A DNA stretch of 64,000 bases from Helicoverpa zea (GCF_022581195.2 NC_061462.1:13020001-13084000); one strand, 5' to 3'. Shown: positions 10,404 to 22,039, counted from the stretch's first letter. Numbers and translations: made by a program. The notes: a model not told the origin generated them from the letters alone.

Positions 10404-11417
10404 ATGGATTCGCTTTTGTATAGTACTAAACGTAAGAAGCGGAAAACACGCAAATGTCTCGACGAACTCAGAAAAAGGTCTCGCCGCACGGGACGAATTA
10501 TTTTTGAGAATGATAGTAATAAATTATGTGGCGATAATGATAATAAGTATCTTATAACAAATAATCGTTTAACATTGAGGATGTTTCCAAAAGCGGTTCG
10601 ATCTGAAACAATAACAAGACCAGTGTTAGAAAATTTAAAACAAAAATCTAATTTGAATTTGGATATATTGATTAAGGATACTAAAGTCCTTCGGGCATTA
10701 ACTTCAACCAAAGTAAGTAAATTGCCCGGATTTATCGATAGTAACGTTGAATATTTGGACGAAGAAAATTTGAGATTTAAAGTGATGTCCCATAATTGTA
10801 CTCTTGAAGACTCTAATAATGGCGAAGAATTGGATGTGATAAATATGAAGCCTCAAGAAAAGTTATCTGGCAATCTAGATCTGTTAACTTCCATTGATTC
10901 AGAAATAACCGATAAATCTCCAGACAGTATAGGAGCGCAATCAGTGTCCACTGTCACATCGGACCAATGTTTTCTCAATGATTATGGTTACGATTTGTAT
11001 GAGGAGTTTATGTCTGAAATACCAAATTATTTAAAAATAAATTCACATGCCACATTTTTAGAAAATGATTTTATGAAGAAAACTAAAATATTTCTACAAA
11101 ATCTCTATTTAGAAAATTGTTATCAACAACGTGAAGATAATTTGTTGAAATGCGTGAAAACTAACAACACAAGAAACATTTTCTGTTCTACTAGTGAGAG
11201 GATAGTTCATAATCCAATGGACTATATCAGGCTAGGTCATGTTAAACAACAGAACCTGTTGCATCAAACATCCAAAATAGAAGAAATTACCGATGGAAGC
11301 AGTAGTATCCCTCAATCTCCCCTAGCGGCCCCGTCGTCTTCTGCGGCGTCTCCAGACCTGAGTGTGATCGTACACGACACGCCAGATTATGCCTACTATC
11401 CGCATATACTCAATTAG
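10404..11417 (+). CDS. Uncharacterised 337-residue protein, single exon
   Basis: I do not recognise a family. The frame is open for 1,014 bases in AT-rich DNA where stops are frequent, so it is likely real. The N-terminus is strongly basic (KRKKRKTRK at residues 9-17, then RKRSRRTGR), which suggests nuclear or nucleic-acid-binding location. The middle is Asn/Asp/Ser-rich; residues about 195-255 include YDLYEEFMSEIPNYL and could be helical. The C-terminus has a low-complexity Pro/Ser/Ala run and ends DTPDYAYYPHILN. There is no signal peptide, membrane segment or transposon motif. It is convergent with ATPAF1, with stop codons about 145 bp apart. A lineage-restricted gene or a degraded domestication product are both possible. 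Confidence 0.6.
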   Translation: MDSLLYSTKRKKRKTRKCLDELRKRSRRTGRIIFENDSNKLCGDNDNKYLITNNRLTLRMFPKAVRSETITRPVLENLKQKSNLNLDILIKDTKVLRALTSTKVSKLPGFIDSNVEYLDEENLRFKVMSHNCTLEDSNNGEELDVINMKPQEKLSGNLDLLTSIDSEITDKSPDSIGAQSVSTVTSDQCFLNDYGYDLYEEFMSEIPNYLKINSHATFLENDFMKKTKIFLQNLYLENCYQQREDNLLKCVKTNNTRNIFCSTSERIVHNPMDYIRLGHVKQQNLLHQTSKIEEITDGSSSIPQSPLAAPSSSAASPDLSVIVHDTPDYAYYPHILN

Positions 11418-11552
11418 CATTACCGCTTAATACTCATTTGCAATGTCAGCAAATTACTCAACGACTATCTTTATGATTATCAGATAAATGTAGGCATTCT
11501 TCTGTGCCACTTGTTATGAATTTAAACAACATCGAAACAATAATTATACATT

Positions 11553-11558
11553 TTTATT
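11553..11558 (-). terminator. Polyadenylation signal of ATPAF1
   Basis: AATAAA on the minus strand begins three bases after the TAA stop at 11562-11564, implying a very short 3' UTR. Confidence 0.6.
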
Positions 11559-11561
11559 TAA

Positions 11562-14500
11562 TTATAAACCAATATTTTCCAGCTGTGCTATAAGATCCAT
11601 GTGCTTAAAGGTATCCGGGTTCTTTGTGAATGTCTGGAGCAACTGCAACTTGGCAGCATCTTTGCCGCTATAGTACATTTGAAATTGGTTTGCCAGGCAT
11701 TGAGCTTCTTGGCCATCCAACACGTTCTGAAATAAAAATAGATATTTGATTATAGAAATTATTCTGATTTGATAAGGATTGTGCATGATAAATAATTCGC
11801 ATACCCTTATTAATAAAAGGGAAATTATAAGTAAAGCCACAAAATTATTTATTGGACACATGATTAAACTTCTAATTTTATAACTAAGCAACGGGGAAAT
11901 GACATAGCCTCTAATAAAATAATTCGTCTTTTTTACAACGCCAACTAAATATTCTATAGAAAGCTTCAAGTAAAGGTCATCAATTATTGTGACTTGTCCT
12001 TCTTATTTATACATTGTCATCTAATTTACTAACTCGGCCTCGTTTTGAGCATACTGCCATTTATAACCTTCAATTAAAAAACATTGTATTAAAAATTGAA
12101 GTTAGTGACGAAAACGAATCGCTGCAAAACCGACTCCACGTAGTCTTGTTTGCCCTACCCCTAGAGTGCAATCAAAACCGCCTAGGCGCGGAGTTTACTG
12201 TTAGAATGCATGCTACAAAAGATTCTAAAAAATAACCATCATGCTGAGTTATATTTAGAGTGGTTTCCTGAAGAAGATAACGAGTGGCTAAGATAGTATT
12301 ATTTAGATGCTCGTTAATTGTGGCTGACTTAGTAATTTAGAAGGCAAAATAGGTGCATTTTTGGGGGCGAATAATGATATTAAAAAGAAGCCTGTTTAAT
12401 TAGCACCCTTAATAAAATAAGATACAAAATTTTGTTTGTTTAGCTCTTCAAGTTAAACGTCTCAATCGATCGAGATATAATTGGATTGACTAAGAGCTGA
12501 TCTAGGAAGGGTGAATTCGCCGCGAAACGTTTCTTGCATTACTGAGATACTATGCACATTGCACATGACAGATTCAGTAAGATATGCAATCATAATTTCT
12601 AGTAAATCATCGAACGATGTTAACGACCTCCAAAAGTACCTAGATGAAAAACTTTTCAGAACTTGGCACTATGCGTCGATGTTAAGGAGCATATTCCGGT
12701 GTGTTTTTCCCAAACGTTGAAGGAGTACCTAAGAGACTGGCGCTTATGCGAGCTTAAAAGTGCATCATCGTTCATAGGAGTTGCACGATTTACAAAGGGA
12801 GCAGCATTAAAACTATTCCTATTGACGCGACAGCCGCGCGCCGATGGCAGACGTTATCTTATGCCGGCACCACATTACTGCCGAAAACCCTTGCGAATAG
12901 GTGTGAACGAGAATGTGGATGGCTCTCGCGGGGGTTCCCGAGTAGGTATTCAAGCCTGGGGCGCGATTCTACTAATTTTACTTAAAAGGGCTATCACAAA
13001 TTTTCGCGAATTTAAACGTTTTATACGAGTTTTGATGCTTTAGATATAGTCACAATAAAAAAAAAAAAAAACAAAAATAAGATTAAGAAAGTTTGATCAT
13101 TTATCTTGAAGGTGTCTTAAATAAATATTTTAATTTGTCCACGTACATCAGTAAAATCTTTGTCTCTGCAAAGGATGTTTCATAAAATGTTGCTTTTGGG
13201 TATCTTTTGATGCTTTGGTACTCCGAGGATATAGCAATTTAACCATTTATAAAAATGTTCAAGATACAACTATATCTTGTACTTTAAAGTGCTTAAATCA
13301 GTTTATTACAATTCATACAGTATTACACCAAAAATAATTCTATAAAACTGAGAGTTACTGACAATTTTCCGTACGAAACTATATTTTTTATCTATGAAAG
13401 TATAATCCAAATTCAAATAAAAAACATTTAATAATTAAGGTGGTATTGTTATAAAGCTTGAAAAAAAAAATGGTCTATTTAAAAGTAAAACAATATTTTA
13501 AAATAATTTTTGTTTGCAATGCAAAAATCAATATAAATCTTGTGACGCGCGGTGTTCAACTTTAGTCAGCGCCAAGCGCTTACCGAGGAAGGACGTATCG
13601 CTCGCTGTTGCGCCGCGTAAACTCGCCGGAGGTCGAAAAATATAACGCAACCTGCGCAACTAACATGTTTTGATACTAGTGAGTTTTTATTTTATTTATT
13701 AGTTATAATGATCTGATTGAAATGTAATATACATAAGTATTAGTCCATGATATTCTAATGCGAAAATGTTATAGATAGGCTTCTCTTTTTTTGATGTTGG
13801 TTATAAAGAAATATGTACGTAAATGTCATCGTCGTTAGTTTCGCTGTTGCATAATAATGTAATTGGACTTCTTTGATTCTTGCAGGATAATGAAAGCATA
13901 TTTAATTCAGACTATCAGACTCAATTGAATACCAGTACAAATAATATGGTAAGTATTTTTTGTCACCCGCAAAAGGTATACGTGACATATTTGTTTTAAT
14001 AAACTATCTACATTCCTAGTTTTCATTGTTGCAGGAAAATGAAGATACAATATATGGAAGACGAATTATAGATTTTAGTTTTTTTATAAATCAATTACTT
14101 ATAATTGATAAACATGGTGAAAAGTTTGGTTGTCGATTAAATAATTTAAAAATTGTAAACGATTACTTGTTTATTGTAACTCAATCGAGCTATTCTAGGT
14201 TATAAAATTCACCGGTACAAATAATATTTCATAAACTATAAAAACAATAAATTATTTCGGAAAAAAGTCTCAAGTTTGTTTGTGCCGCTTGGCGGTCCGC
14301 AGGTGTGCGTTGCGTATTTCACTAGACGCACACATGCGCAAGTGCTGCCGGCTATCGTCTAATTTACCTACAACTGAGCAATTCGATTTTGTAATAGCGC
14401 TCTTAAGCGACATACGATTCACATCCGACAGAAGCGCATGTGGCATTCTGCTATTTTTTCTTTTAAATAAACGTTTTTATCCTTTTCTGTTATTCAGTAA

Positions 14501-17500
14501 TTAATCATATTGTCTACAAATGATTTACCATTGCAATATGAATGTAGACAAACTACCGTATAGGCCAAATGGGAGACCAATCGCAAACCAATCGAATGTC
14601 GTTGGAAAACGATTGGTCTCATATTAGTAGCCGAATGCCCGATATGGTTAAAACTGCTTTTGCGATTCAATTTCTATTCAATGTTAACATAGGAGAATCG
14701 GGCCCCTGGTTCACCCTTGTTTGGTCGAACAACATTCGTCGAAAATCACTTCGCCGAATTTTAGTTGCAATAAAGTCATATTCATTTGACCTAATTTCAT
14801 TAGTTTTTATTTAGCATCATTATTTATTTGACTAGTTTCATTTCACCGAATTTTCAAATGCACTAATTTCATTTGATCTAACAATGATTTAGTCGAAAGA
14901 TCGTGCCGAATATTTAGTTCATTAATAATTCGTTTCTTTCATCTATAAACTAACATTGCTTCTTCGCCTGTCGAATCAACGCCACGCCGCGCACCGTACT
15001 TAACTTTATTTTTTGGGAGGGGGAAACCCACATGGACTTCCTCCGCCTGGGAAGAGGCGGAGGGGTGTGCCGGACTCTTACCGGCTAAAACCCTCCTGTG
15101 TCTTCCTTCAAATCAAACGTTGTTCGACCAAACAAGGGTAAACCTTCAAGCCTGTACCCAAATAGGTAATGTGGCACGACTTTCCCGGGAATTCTCAGCG
15201 ATGATAGTGTGGAGCCGCCCTAACGACTTAGGAGATCAATGGTAACCAATAAAAGTGGGACCTTGTCGAATTCACCGCGCATGAGGATGATACCCTTGTC
15301 AGCCAGCTCCGTGTAGTGCACCATGGTGAGGCACTCGGGCGCGTTCTCCTTGTGCACCTGCCAATACAATTCATTTTATTAAAATAATTTAAACAACTAA
15401 AAAAAACGCTTTAAAAAAAATACTAAATAATTTTATTAGTCCTAATTTGTATTTGCTTCAATAGTGATTCTATTGAAGCACAATAAGCCTTTTTTATTAG
15501 GGTTCCGTACGGCTCTGTCCGTCCATCCGTTAGTCCGTCTGACACCAGGCTGTATCTCATAAACCGTGATAGTTAGAAAGTTGAAATTTTTACTGATGAT
15601 GTATTTCTGTTGCCACTATAACAACAAATACTGAAAACTAGAATACAATAAATATTTTAGGGGGCCCCCCATATAACAAACGTGATTTTTTTTGCTCATT
15701 TTTGCTCGATATCGATATCGACAACAGGTAGTTGCGGTTTTATAAATAATGGTACGGAACCCTTCGTGCGCCAATCCGATTCGCACTTGACCGGTTTTTG
15801 TTATATGGATTTTATGTTAATATCGATTTTTGTTATACCACGAAATAAAAAAAGACATTAAATTGCATGCCCTTGCTCAGTAGAACCAAGGAGTAGGTGA
15901 GTAGGTGATATTCATAATTTTACCAAACATGAACTGACTGCAACTAGACTGATTTACCATCAGAAATTCCAAATGAACAGAACTTGCTTAAATATTACAA
16001 ATTCAGATCATCAACAACAATATACAGACTTTATCGTTTATTAAAGTAAATAATGTAACCCAACGCAGCTCTCGTCAAGCTAGCTTACCTGACTTGCCAA
16101 AGATACCAATTAACTTCCGTAAGAAAGATTAAACTTTAGCCAGAGGTTATTAACTTATTAATTAATTACTTAAGTAATTAAGTTCAACAGTAGAGGATAT
16201 TTATTTAACTTAAGGTATATTGTGATAAGTTGTGGTGGCCTAGTGGATAAAGAACCAACCTGTCAAGTGTGAGTGTGTGGGTTTGATTCCAGGCCAGTCA
16301 AGTACCAATGCAACTTGTCTAAGTTTGTCTGTACTTTCTAAGTATATCTTTGACACCAATTATTGAGAGGCCCAGCTGGATATTAAATGAAATGCTTGAT
16401 GAAGTTAATATATTATAGCACTACAGATCACCAATACGAAATTGTTACAGACACATAAGTTTTCCAAAATCCAATATAGTTACAGGCCAATTGTATAGTA
16501 ATTTAGAAACTACCATGTGTGTGTCCCTACACCAATGACTGTGTTTCGCAGGGCACATTAAACTGTAGGTCCCTGCATTCATTGAACATCCTTGGCAGTC
16601 GTTATGGGTAGAAGCCAGTAAGTCTGACACAAGTCTAACCAAGGGGTATTGGGTTGCCCAGGTAACTGGGTTAGAGGTCTGATAGACAGTTGCTCCTTGT
16701 AAAACACTGGCATTCAGCTGCAACTGGTTAGACTGAAATCTGATCTAACTTAGTTGGGAAAAAAAGATCCCGACAAATTGTGAACATCTTCCTTTTTGGG
16801 AAGTTGGAAAAGGAGATAATGATTTATTTAAAATATTAAACAAATCCAAACCTGATAAGCAAGGAGAGGCGTGAAATGTATTGTGTGAGCATAGCTCTGG
16901 CACATGATGAACTCGTAGCCCTGGGAGCGCGGCAGCGGGAACAAGAAAGTGGGACACAGCTGCATGTTCTGTTGCAGCAGTGCATACGTCTCTTTCGGAA
17001 TAGTTGCTGATATCACTTCCTTACTCTTGTGATACTCCTCCCAAATAGTTCTAATCTCTGCTGCATCTTTATCTTCAACAAGATCCACTTTAAATATATC
17101 ACTGAGCCTCTTGACATTGCTCTCAGTATCTTCTTTTAGTGCTTGTTTAGGATTTAACACAGAGGAGAATTGTCTGAAATAAACAAAACATATAAATAAT
17201 AAACTGAACTGATAACCTCCTTGTTTCTGTGAAGTCGGATAAAGAACACAACAGAGCTAGGAGTGGTTGTAGCGGCGGCGGCCAGCACCGCCAGCACCGG
17301 GCCTACCTTGTGTCCACGGACGCGAACTTTTTCTTCTTTTCCTCTTCCTTGGACTTTTGCTGAACTTCAACTCTTTGCATGAATTCTTCGGGTGATGTTT
17401 TCTGTAGATCTGCGATGCGTGCAGCGTACTTTTCGTAGTACGGATTGGTTTTTAAATTTTCTAATGCTTTTTCCATGTTAGTTGAAGTGGTCATAAAACT

Positions 17501-17575
17501 GCGTAAACTATGTGTTATTGTTACATAATTTACAATCCTGAATTTTCCCAAAAATTTTTTGAACCCTAAGGCCAT
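11562..17575 (-). CDS. ATPAF1: ATP synthase mitochondrial F1 complex assembly factor 1 (Atp11 family)
   Basis: Chaperone that holds the F1 beta subunit in the mitochondrial matrix until alpha3-beta3 assembly. Four exons join in frame: 17307-17575, 16852-17173, 15262-15357 and 11562-11726, giving 283 residues. The ATG at 17575 opens a basic, hydroxyl-rich presequence (MALGFKKFLGKFRIVNYVTI). Family landmarks follow: NPYYEKYAARIADLQKTSPE, IFKVDLVEDKDAAEIRTIW, YHKSKEVISATIPKETYALL, CPTFLFPLPRSQGYEFIMCQ, HFTPLLAYQ, ADKGIILMRGEFDK and the C-terminal EAQCLANQFQMYY and MDLIAQLENIGL. The length fits the family. The donor after exon 3 (GTCCCA) is weak, so that boundary is the least certain. The 3.5-kb last intron carries the MULE-like element at 11819, a MULE protein remnant and inverted-repeat elements; the intron before it holds a SINE. 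Confidence 0.93.
11819..12408 (-). mobile_element. Non-autonomous MULE-like element, copy 2
   Basis: Reverse-oriented relative of the 1408-2385 element, in the last ATPAF1 intron. The 9-bp TSD reads TTAATAAAA on the plus strand (11810-11818 and 12409-12417). It lacks about 350 bp present in copy 1, including most of the GC-rich block. The flanks are AT-rich like those of copy 1. Confidence 0.78.
12418..13885. other. Intronic DNA of ATPAF1 with little recognisable content
   Basis: Holds a relic transposon end at 12955-12985 (GGGGCGCGATTCTACTAATT). A GC-richer patch at 13550-13660 precedes the MULE-like exons and could be their promoter or 5' exon. No host coding exon was recognised. Confidence 0.45.
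13886..14204 (+). pseudogene. N-terminal fragment of a MULE-type transposase-like protein
   Basis: Two exon-like pieces with good splice sites: 13886-13952 (after TTGCAG, before GTAAGT) and about 14036-14204 (after GTTGCAG), ending in TAA. The second encodes YGRRIIDFSFFINQLLIID and later FGCRLNNLKIVNDYLF. This pattern (GRRI, a hydrophobic stretch, H...F.C.......I) is what I associate with the N-terminus of insect Mutator-like transposase proteins. Everything downstream, including the catalytic domain, is missing. It is antisense to ATPAF1 within its intron. The family call rests on memory of a short motif. Confidence 0.4.
14390..14707 (+). mobile_element. Inverted-repeat transposon (same family as 8771-9770), left end lost
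   Basis: Runs from TCTTAAGCGACATACG to AGGAGAATCGGGCCCC and matches the complete copy at 49551-49947. The left terminal repeat is missing. It abuts the next element at 14708. Confidence 0.75.
14708..15144. mobile_element. MITE with about 28-bp terminal inverted repeats
   Basis: Left end GGTTCACCCTTGTTTGGTCG; right end is its near-perfect inverse, CGACCAAACAAGGGTAAACC. Short imperfect repeats (CTAATTTCATTTGA) fill the interior. A GC-rich insertion at about 14996-15110 (GCCGGACTCTTACCGGC) belongs to a different repeat. No TSD was established. Confidence 0.7.
15499..15802 (+). repeat. Interspersed repeat with AGGGTTCCGTAC inverted ends
   Basis: AGGGTTCCGTAC at 15499-15510 is mirrored by GTACGGAACCCT at 15752-15763. 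A tail resembling GAGTCCGACTCGCACTTGGCCGG follows, related to fragments near 18232 and 49405. Common-looking moth repeat, in the third ATPAF1 intron counted from the 3' end. Confidence 0.6.
16229..16762 (+). mobile_element. tRNA-derived SINE with internal insertion
   Basis: The head reads GGTGGCCTAGTGGATAAAG (A box) then GTGGGTTTGATTCCAG (B box). The body includes CATCCTTGGCAGTCGTTATG and ends near TTAGTTGGGAAAAAA. The order matches the reverse complement of the complete copy at 25057-25441. About 170 bp around 16360-16530 have no counterpart there and were inserted. It lies in an ATPAF1 intron. Confidence 0.75.
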
Positions 17576-18366
17576 TAATAATCTGTAGAATTATTTATGA
17601 AACAGTAAATTTTTTTGTTTATTAAAACGTTTTGCGATAGTTATTTATTAGAATTAATTATGTACAACCACAAATACAACTTTAAAATATAGTCCAGGGG
17701 GGGGACAGGGGACACTCCGTACATTTTGACAGCTAAGTAAATGAAGAGTCGCCACCTTTTATTTAGCCCGGAAACTATTTACTATCTAAAAGATACCTTA
17801 AATTACCAACAGATGGCACTACACTATAATTGATTTTGTTTGTTAATATAAAATTATTTTATGCAATCTAGACACACGGCAGTGTATCCGCCAAGTTCGA
17901 GCAAAAAAAGCGACACACCGGCCGTGGGTTATATTACACGAACCATTTCGGGCCAAATTCGACCCCCCTGTAACTCAAAATCTATTTTATTTACGCATAT
18001 CAAATTTCTAGTATCTATTGAGACCCCCTCACTTATCTAAAATACAAAATTTCATTAATATACCTATTGTAGGTCTTGAGATATTGACGTCAGAAAATCG
18101 CTATTTTTACTATACACTCACTGACTGACTGATTCACTGACTCACTCATCAAAAACCTAGACCACTTCCAATGGTCGTATTGACTTGAAATTTGGCATGG
18201 AGGTAGGTCTTTATGTCAAGATAAAGGGAAAAATCTGAAAATGGCCAAGTGTGAGTCGGTTTCAAAATAATGAAGGTGTTTTATACCCGGTGTAAATTTA
18301 TACCCCTAAGGAACTAAAACGAACTAAATTTATCTATATTTATATAATATATCTTCGAATGGTTTG
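17576..18366. other. ATPAF1 upstream region with diverged repeats
   Basis: No coding exon. The stretch 17870-18260 (TCACTGACTGACTG, then ACTTGAAATTTGGCATGGAG and GGCCAAGTGTGAGTCGG) resembles a dispersed moth repeat. The ATPAF1 promoter should lie near 17580-17750, but no core element stands out. Confidence 0.4.
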
Positions 18367-20111
18367 TATTTAGTTTCATCATCTCAGCCATAGGACGTCC
18401 ACTGCTGAACATAGGCCTCCCCCTTTGATCTCCACAGATACCTGTTGGAAGCGACCTGCATCCAGCGTCTTCCGGCGACCTTTATAAGGTCGTCTGTCCA
18501 CCTCGTTGGTGGACGTCCTACGCTGCGCTTGCTAGTCCGTGGTCTCCACTCCAGCACTTTTCGGCCCCATCTGCCATCTGCTCTGCGAGCAATATGGCCT
18601 GCCCATTGCCACTTCAACTTGCTAATCCGGTGGGCTATATCGGTCACTTTGGTTCGTCTACGGATCTCCTCGTTTCGGATTCGATCACGTAGAGAAACAC
18701 CGAGCATAGCCCTCTCCATAGCTCGTTGAGCGACTTTGAGCTTTGAGATGAGGCCGATAGTGAGAGACCACGTTTCGGTGCCGTAAGTCATCACTGGTAA
18801 CACACATTGGTTGAAGACTTTCGTCTTGAGGCACTGAGGTATGTCGGACGAAAAGACATTGCGTAGTTTCCCGAACGCTGCCCAGCCGAGTTGGATTCGG
18901 CGGTTGACCTCTTTCTCGAAGTTGGACCTACCTAATTGGACTACTTGTCCTAGGTAGATATATGAGTCAACAACTTCGAGTACCGAGCTTCCAACAGAGA
19001 CTGGGGTGGGCTGAACATGGACATTTGACATAATTTTCGTCTTGTCCATGTTCATTTTCAGGCCCACCCGTTGTGAAACTCGGTCGAGGCCCTCGAGCAT
19101 CATACTGAGTTCCTCCATCGACTTTGCCATGACTACGATGTCGTCGGCAAACCGAAGGTGAGTGATGTATTCGCCGTTGATGTTGATGCCAAGTCCTTGC
19201 CATTCCAGGAGCTTGAAGGCGTCTTCCATTGCGGCAGTAAACAGTTTCGGGGAGATTACGTCCCCCTGTCTTACGCCTCTTCTCAATGGAATCGGCTTCG
19301 TGCTATGCTCCTGTACTCGGACCGACATGGTGGCGTTATTATACAAACACTTCAACACCTCGATGTACCGATAGTCAATATGGCATCGTTGGAGTGACTC
19401 AAGTACCGCCCATGTTTCCACCGAATCAAAGGCTTTCTCATAGTCCACAAACGTTAAGCATAATGGCAAGTTATACTCCTCGGTCTTCTGTATAACTTGC
19501 CGCAGCGTATGGATGTGGTCTATGGTACTAAAGCCTCTTCGGAAACCGGCTTGTTCGGGAGGCTGGAAGTCATCAAGCCTGTGCTCGAGACGGTTCGTGA
19601 TAACCCTTGAAAACAGCTTATAAACATGGCTTAGAAGTGTGATGGGTCTGTAGTTCTTCAATAGGCTGTTGTCACCTTTTTTGAAAAACAACACCACCAC
19701 ACCCCTGCTCCATGCTTCAGGCGTTTTGCCCTCGGACAGGACGCAGTTAAAGAGCTTCTGGAGGACTTTAAGTGCCGGTGTTCCACCCGCTCTCAGAAGC
19801 TCTGAAGTGATTCCGTCCTCACCCGGCGCCTTGTTGTTCTTAAGCTGCTTCAGGGCCATCCTAATCTCGTACAGACTGATGTCCGGGATATCTTCGGTAT
19901 AATGTCGGGACAGCTTGGCTCTTGGATCTCCTGCCAAGCTGTCAACGGACTTTGCGACCGAAGTGTATAACTGTCCATAGAACCTCTCGATCTCGCCTAA
20001 AACCTCTGCCTTGGTCGACGCTATGCTGCCATCCTCCCGTTTCAGCTTAGTCATCTGGCTTTGCCCAATAGACTTGTCCTTTGCGAACACTTTGGAGCCT
20101 TGGCCAGGGAT
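18367..20111 (-). mobile_element. RTE-clade LINE, 5'-truncated, with intact reverse transcriptase frame
   Basis: The 568-residue frame (18384-20090) holds a complete RT: NKAPGEDGITSELLRAG, NYRPITLLSHVYKLFSRVI, EQAGFRRGFSTIDHIH, TFVDYEKAFDSV, LRRGVRQGDVISPKLF, LRFADDIVVMA and LEVVDSYIYLG, then the RTE-like end HRISKLKWQWAGHIAR and GRPPTRWTDD. The endonuclease domain is gone: the copy starts near 20111. The stop lies inside the tail repeat (CAGCAGTGGACGTCCTATGG), so the 3' UTR is minimal and ends in ATGATG. The same tail occurs in several SINEs here. No TSD could be set. Confidence 0.88.
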
Positions 20112-20392
20112 ATTAATTAGAGAAAAGTATGAGGAAAATATTAGACACTTTAAAAAAATATAAAATAGGCGAATAAATTAAATACGTTTTGAAAAAGCAC
20201 AAATATCAAATTTAATCTAAAAAGAACTGGTGTCAGTATTCCAAGTAACTTAACAAAACCGATCATAATAATCAATATGGCGGTTTTTTGCATTCCGCGT
20301 ACACGCGTAAATAAAAAGTAATATTATTATTTGTTTTCCTTCGACCTTTTACCACAGATTATATAATAGTTACTTTTACTATATTAACGATG

Positions 20393-20482
20393 ACATTTTC
20401 TATTAGGGTAAGTATCACCATGTAACTATAACGATAACCAATGTTATAGTTATATGGTGCTACTTACCTTAATAGAAAATGT
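20393..20482. repeat. Near-perfect 40-bp hairpin
   Basis: Arms 20393-20432 and 20443-20482 pair with three mismatches around a 10-base loop. Flanking AT-rich DNA holds more inverted words of the GCCCGGTCATTAT type, so a MITE core is the likely origin. Confidence 0.7.
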
Positions 20483-20836
20483 TATGAATATGATGCATAT
20501 GTTATGGACCAAGTGATAAATTGAGCAGTATACATAATGCCCGGTCATTATGAAAAATGCCCAATATGAGAGCGCAATTTGATAATAATTATTCAAATAA
20601 TCAAATTGACCGGGCACTATACATATTGCCCGTGACCTTTTGGGCAAAGTAATACAAGCAAAGTAATAACATATTTATATTCATTTTTTTCTTGTTATTG
20701 CCATTTAATTTAAAATAAACTAAATATTAAACCACTTAAATAATCAGCCTCATGATTTGGATTAATTATGAAGGACTTCTGCCTTAAAAATCCACTAGTT
20801 TTTGCATTTAAAAGTTAAGGAAAGTCATATTTAAAG

Positions 20837-21600
20837 GGTGCTTATTAAACAGGCTCCTTTTTAATATAATTATTCGCCCCGAATAATGTATGTTGCCTTC
20901 TAAATTACTAAGTCAGCCACAATTAACGAGCATCTAAATAATACTATCTCAGCCACTCGTTATCTTCTAAGTAAACCGCTCTAAATACAACTCCGCATGA
21001 TGGTTATTTTTTAGCATCTAAATTTGTAGCATGCGTTCTAACAGTAAACTTCTAAAATACTATTAAATGACATCATAAAATTTATTTATTTAGCTTCTAA
21101 TTTTTTTAACTCAGTACGTTTAAAATGTAAGCAAGCAACATGCAGCAAGCATGGCTTCTGTCACGGCTCCGGTGCTGCGGGGCTCCGGCGGTCCCATGCG
21201 AGCTTATCGTCGCAGATGGTTTTCACGCTCACCGCCGCAGCTTCGGCTTGCTGGCCGGCTCAGCCGGCCAGCCTCAGCCGCGTCGGCGAGCGTTAAAACT
21301 ACCTGCGCCTCAGCTCGCAGGCCGCCTCGCCCCTCCACACTTACGCGGTTGTGAATTGCACTCTAGGGGTAGGACAGACAAGACTACGTGGAGTCGGTTT
21401 TGCAGCGATACGTTTTCGTCACATCATCCTCCGAGCCTTTTTCCCAAACTATGTTGGGGTCGGCTTCCAGTCTAACCGGATGTAACTGAGTACCAGTGCT
21501 TTACAAGGAGCGACTGCCCTATCTGACCTCCTCAACCCAGTTACCCGGGCAACCGTTACGTGGGATACGTTTTCGTCACTAACTTCAATTTTTTGCTTTA
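20837..21600 (+). mobile_element. Non-autonomous MULE-like element, copy 3 (truncated, SINE-interrupted)
   Basis: Starts GGGTGCTTATTAAACAGG like copies 1 and 2, includes the GC-rich block (21130-21410), and breaks off near 21600. A SINE fragment is inserted at 21423-21563. The right end is absent, so no TSD can be read. Confidence 0.68.
21423..21563 (-). mobile_element. SINE fragment with 16-bp TSD
   Basis: ATCATCCTCCGAGCC to CCGGGCAACCGTTACGTGG, flanked by GATACGTTTTCGTCAC at 21407-21422 and 21564-21579. It corresponds to the 3' part of the SINE at 25057-25441, so it is 5'-truncated. Confidence 0.85.
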
Positions 21601-22039
21601 TTATCAAATTGCCCAACTGTCATGTAGCAATATAATAATGCCCGTGCAATGTGATAAATAATGAAGTTAAGATAGTTATTAATCACTTGGCCCGATAAAG
21701 CTAGACATTATTCATAATGCTCGGGCATTATTAATAATGCCCGAATTAATCACATGGTCCATAACACATATATATTTTTATAGCTATAGCTATGTAGGTA
21801 GTTCGGGGCCAATTTAGAGAAAGATGGCGCATTGTCAAATTGGGTTGCAAGATTATCACGTAAGACGGCTCTCTTTTCCCTATATATTACTTTACTCTTT
21901 GATATAGTCTTTCATTATTCTATTAGGTACCGTACCTATATTCTTGTTTAACAAGTGATTTGTCGATGTCAATGTCAATAATTCTGCCAATGTCAGATGT
22001 GAGAGCAAAGCAGAGCAAAGCAGTAAGAGAGCTTTTTAT

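Larger units (their letters stand above)
20490..21775. mobile_element. Composite element with GTTATGGACCAAGTGAT inverted ends
   Basis: TTATGGACCAAGTGATAAAT near 20496 is mirrored by ATCACATGGTCCATAA near 21755. Between are repeated words around AATGCCCG and a truncated MULE-like copy (20837-21600). Similar AAAGTGATTAA-type ends occur in the 52.8-55.1 kb foldback, which may be a related family. Confidence 0.5.
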
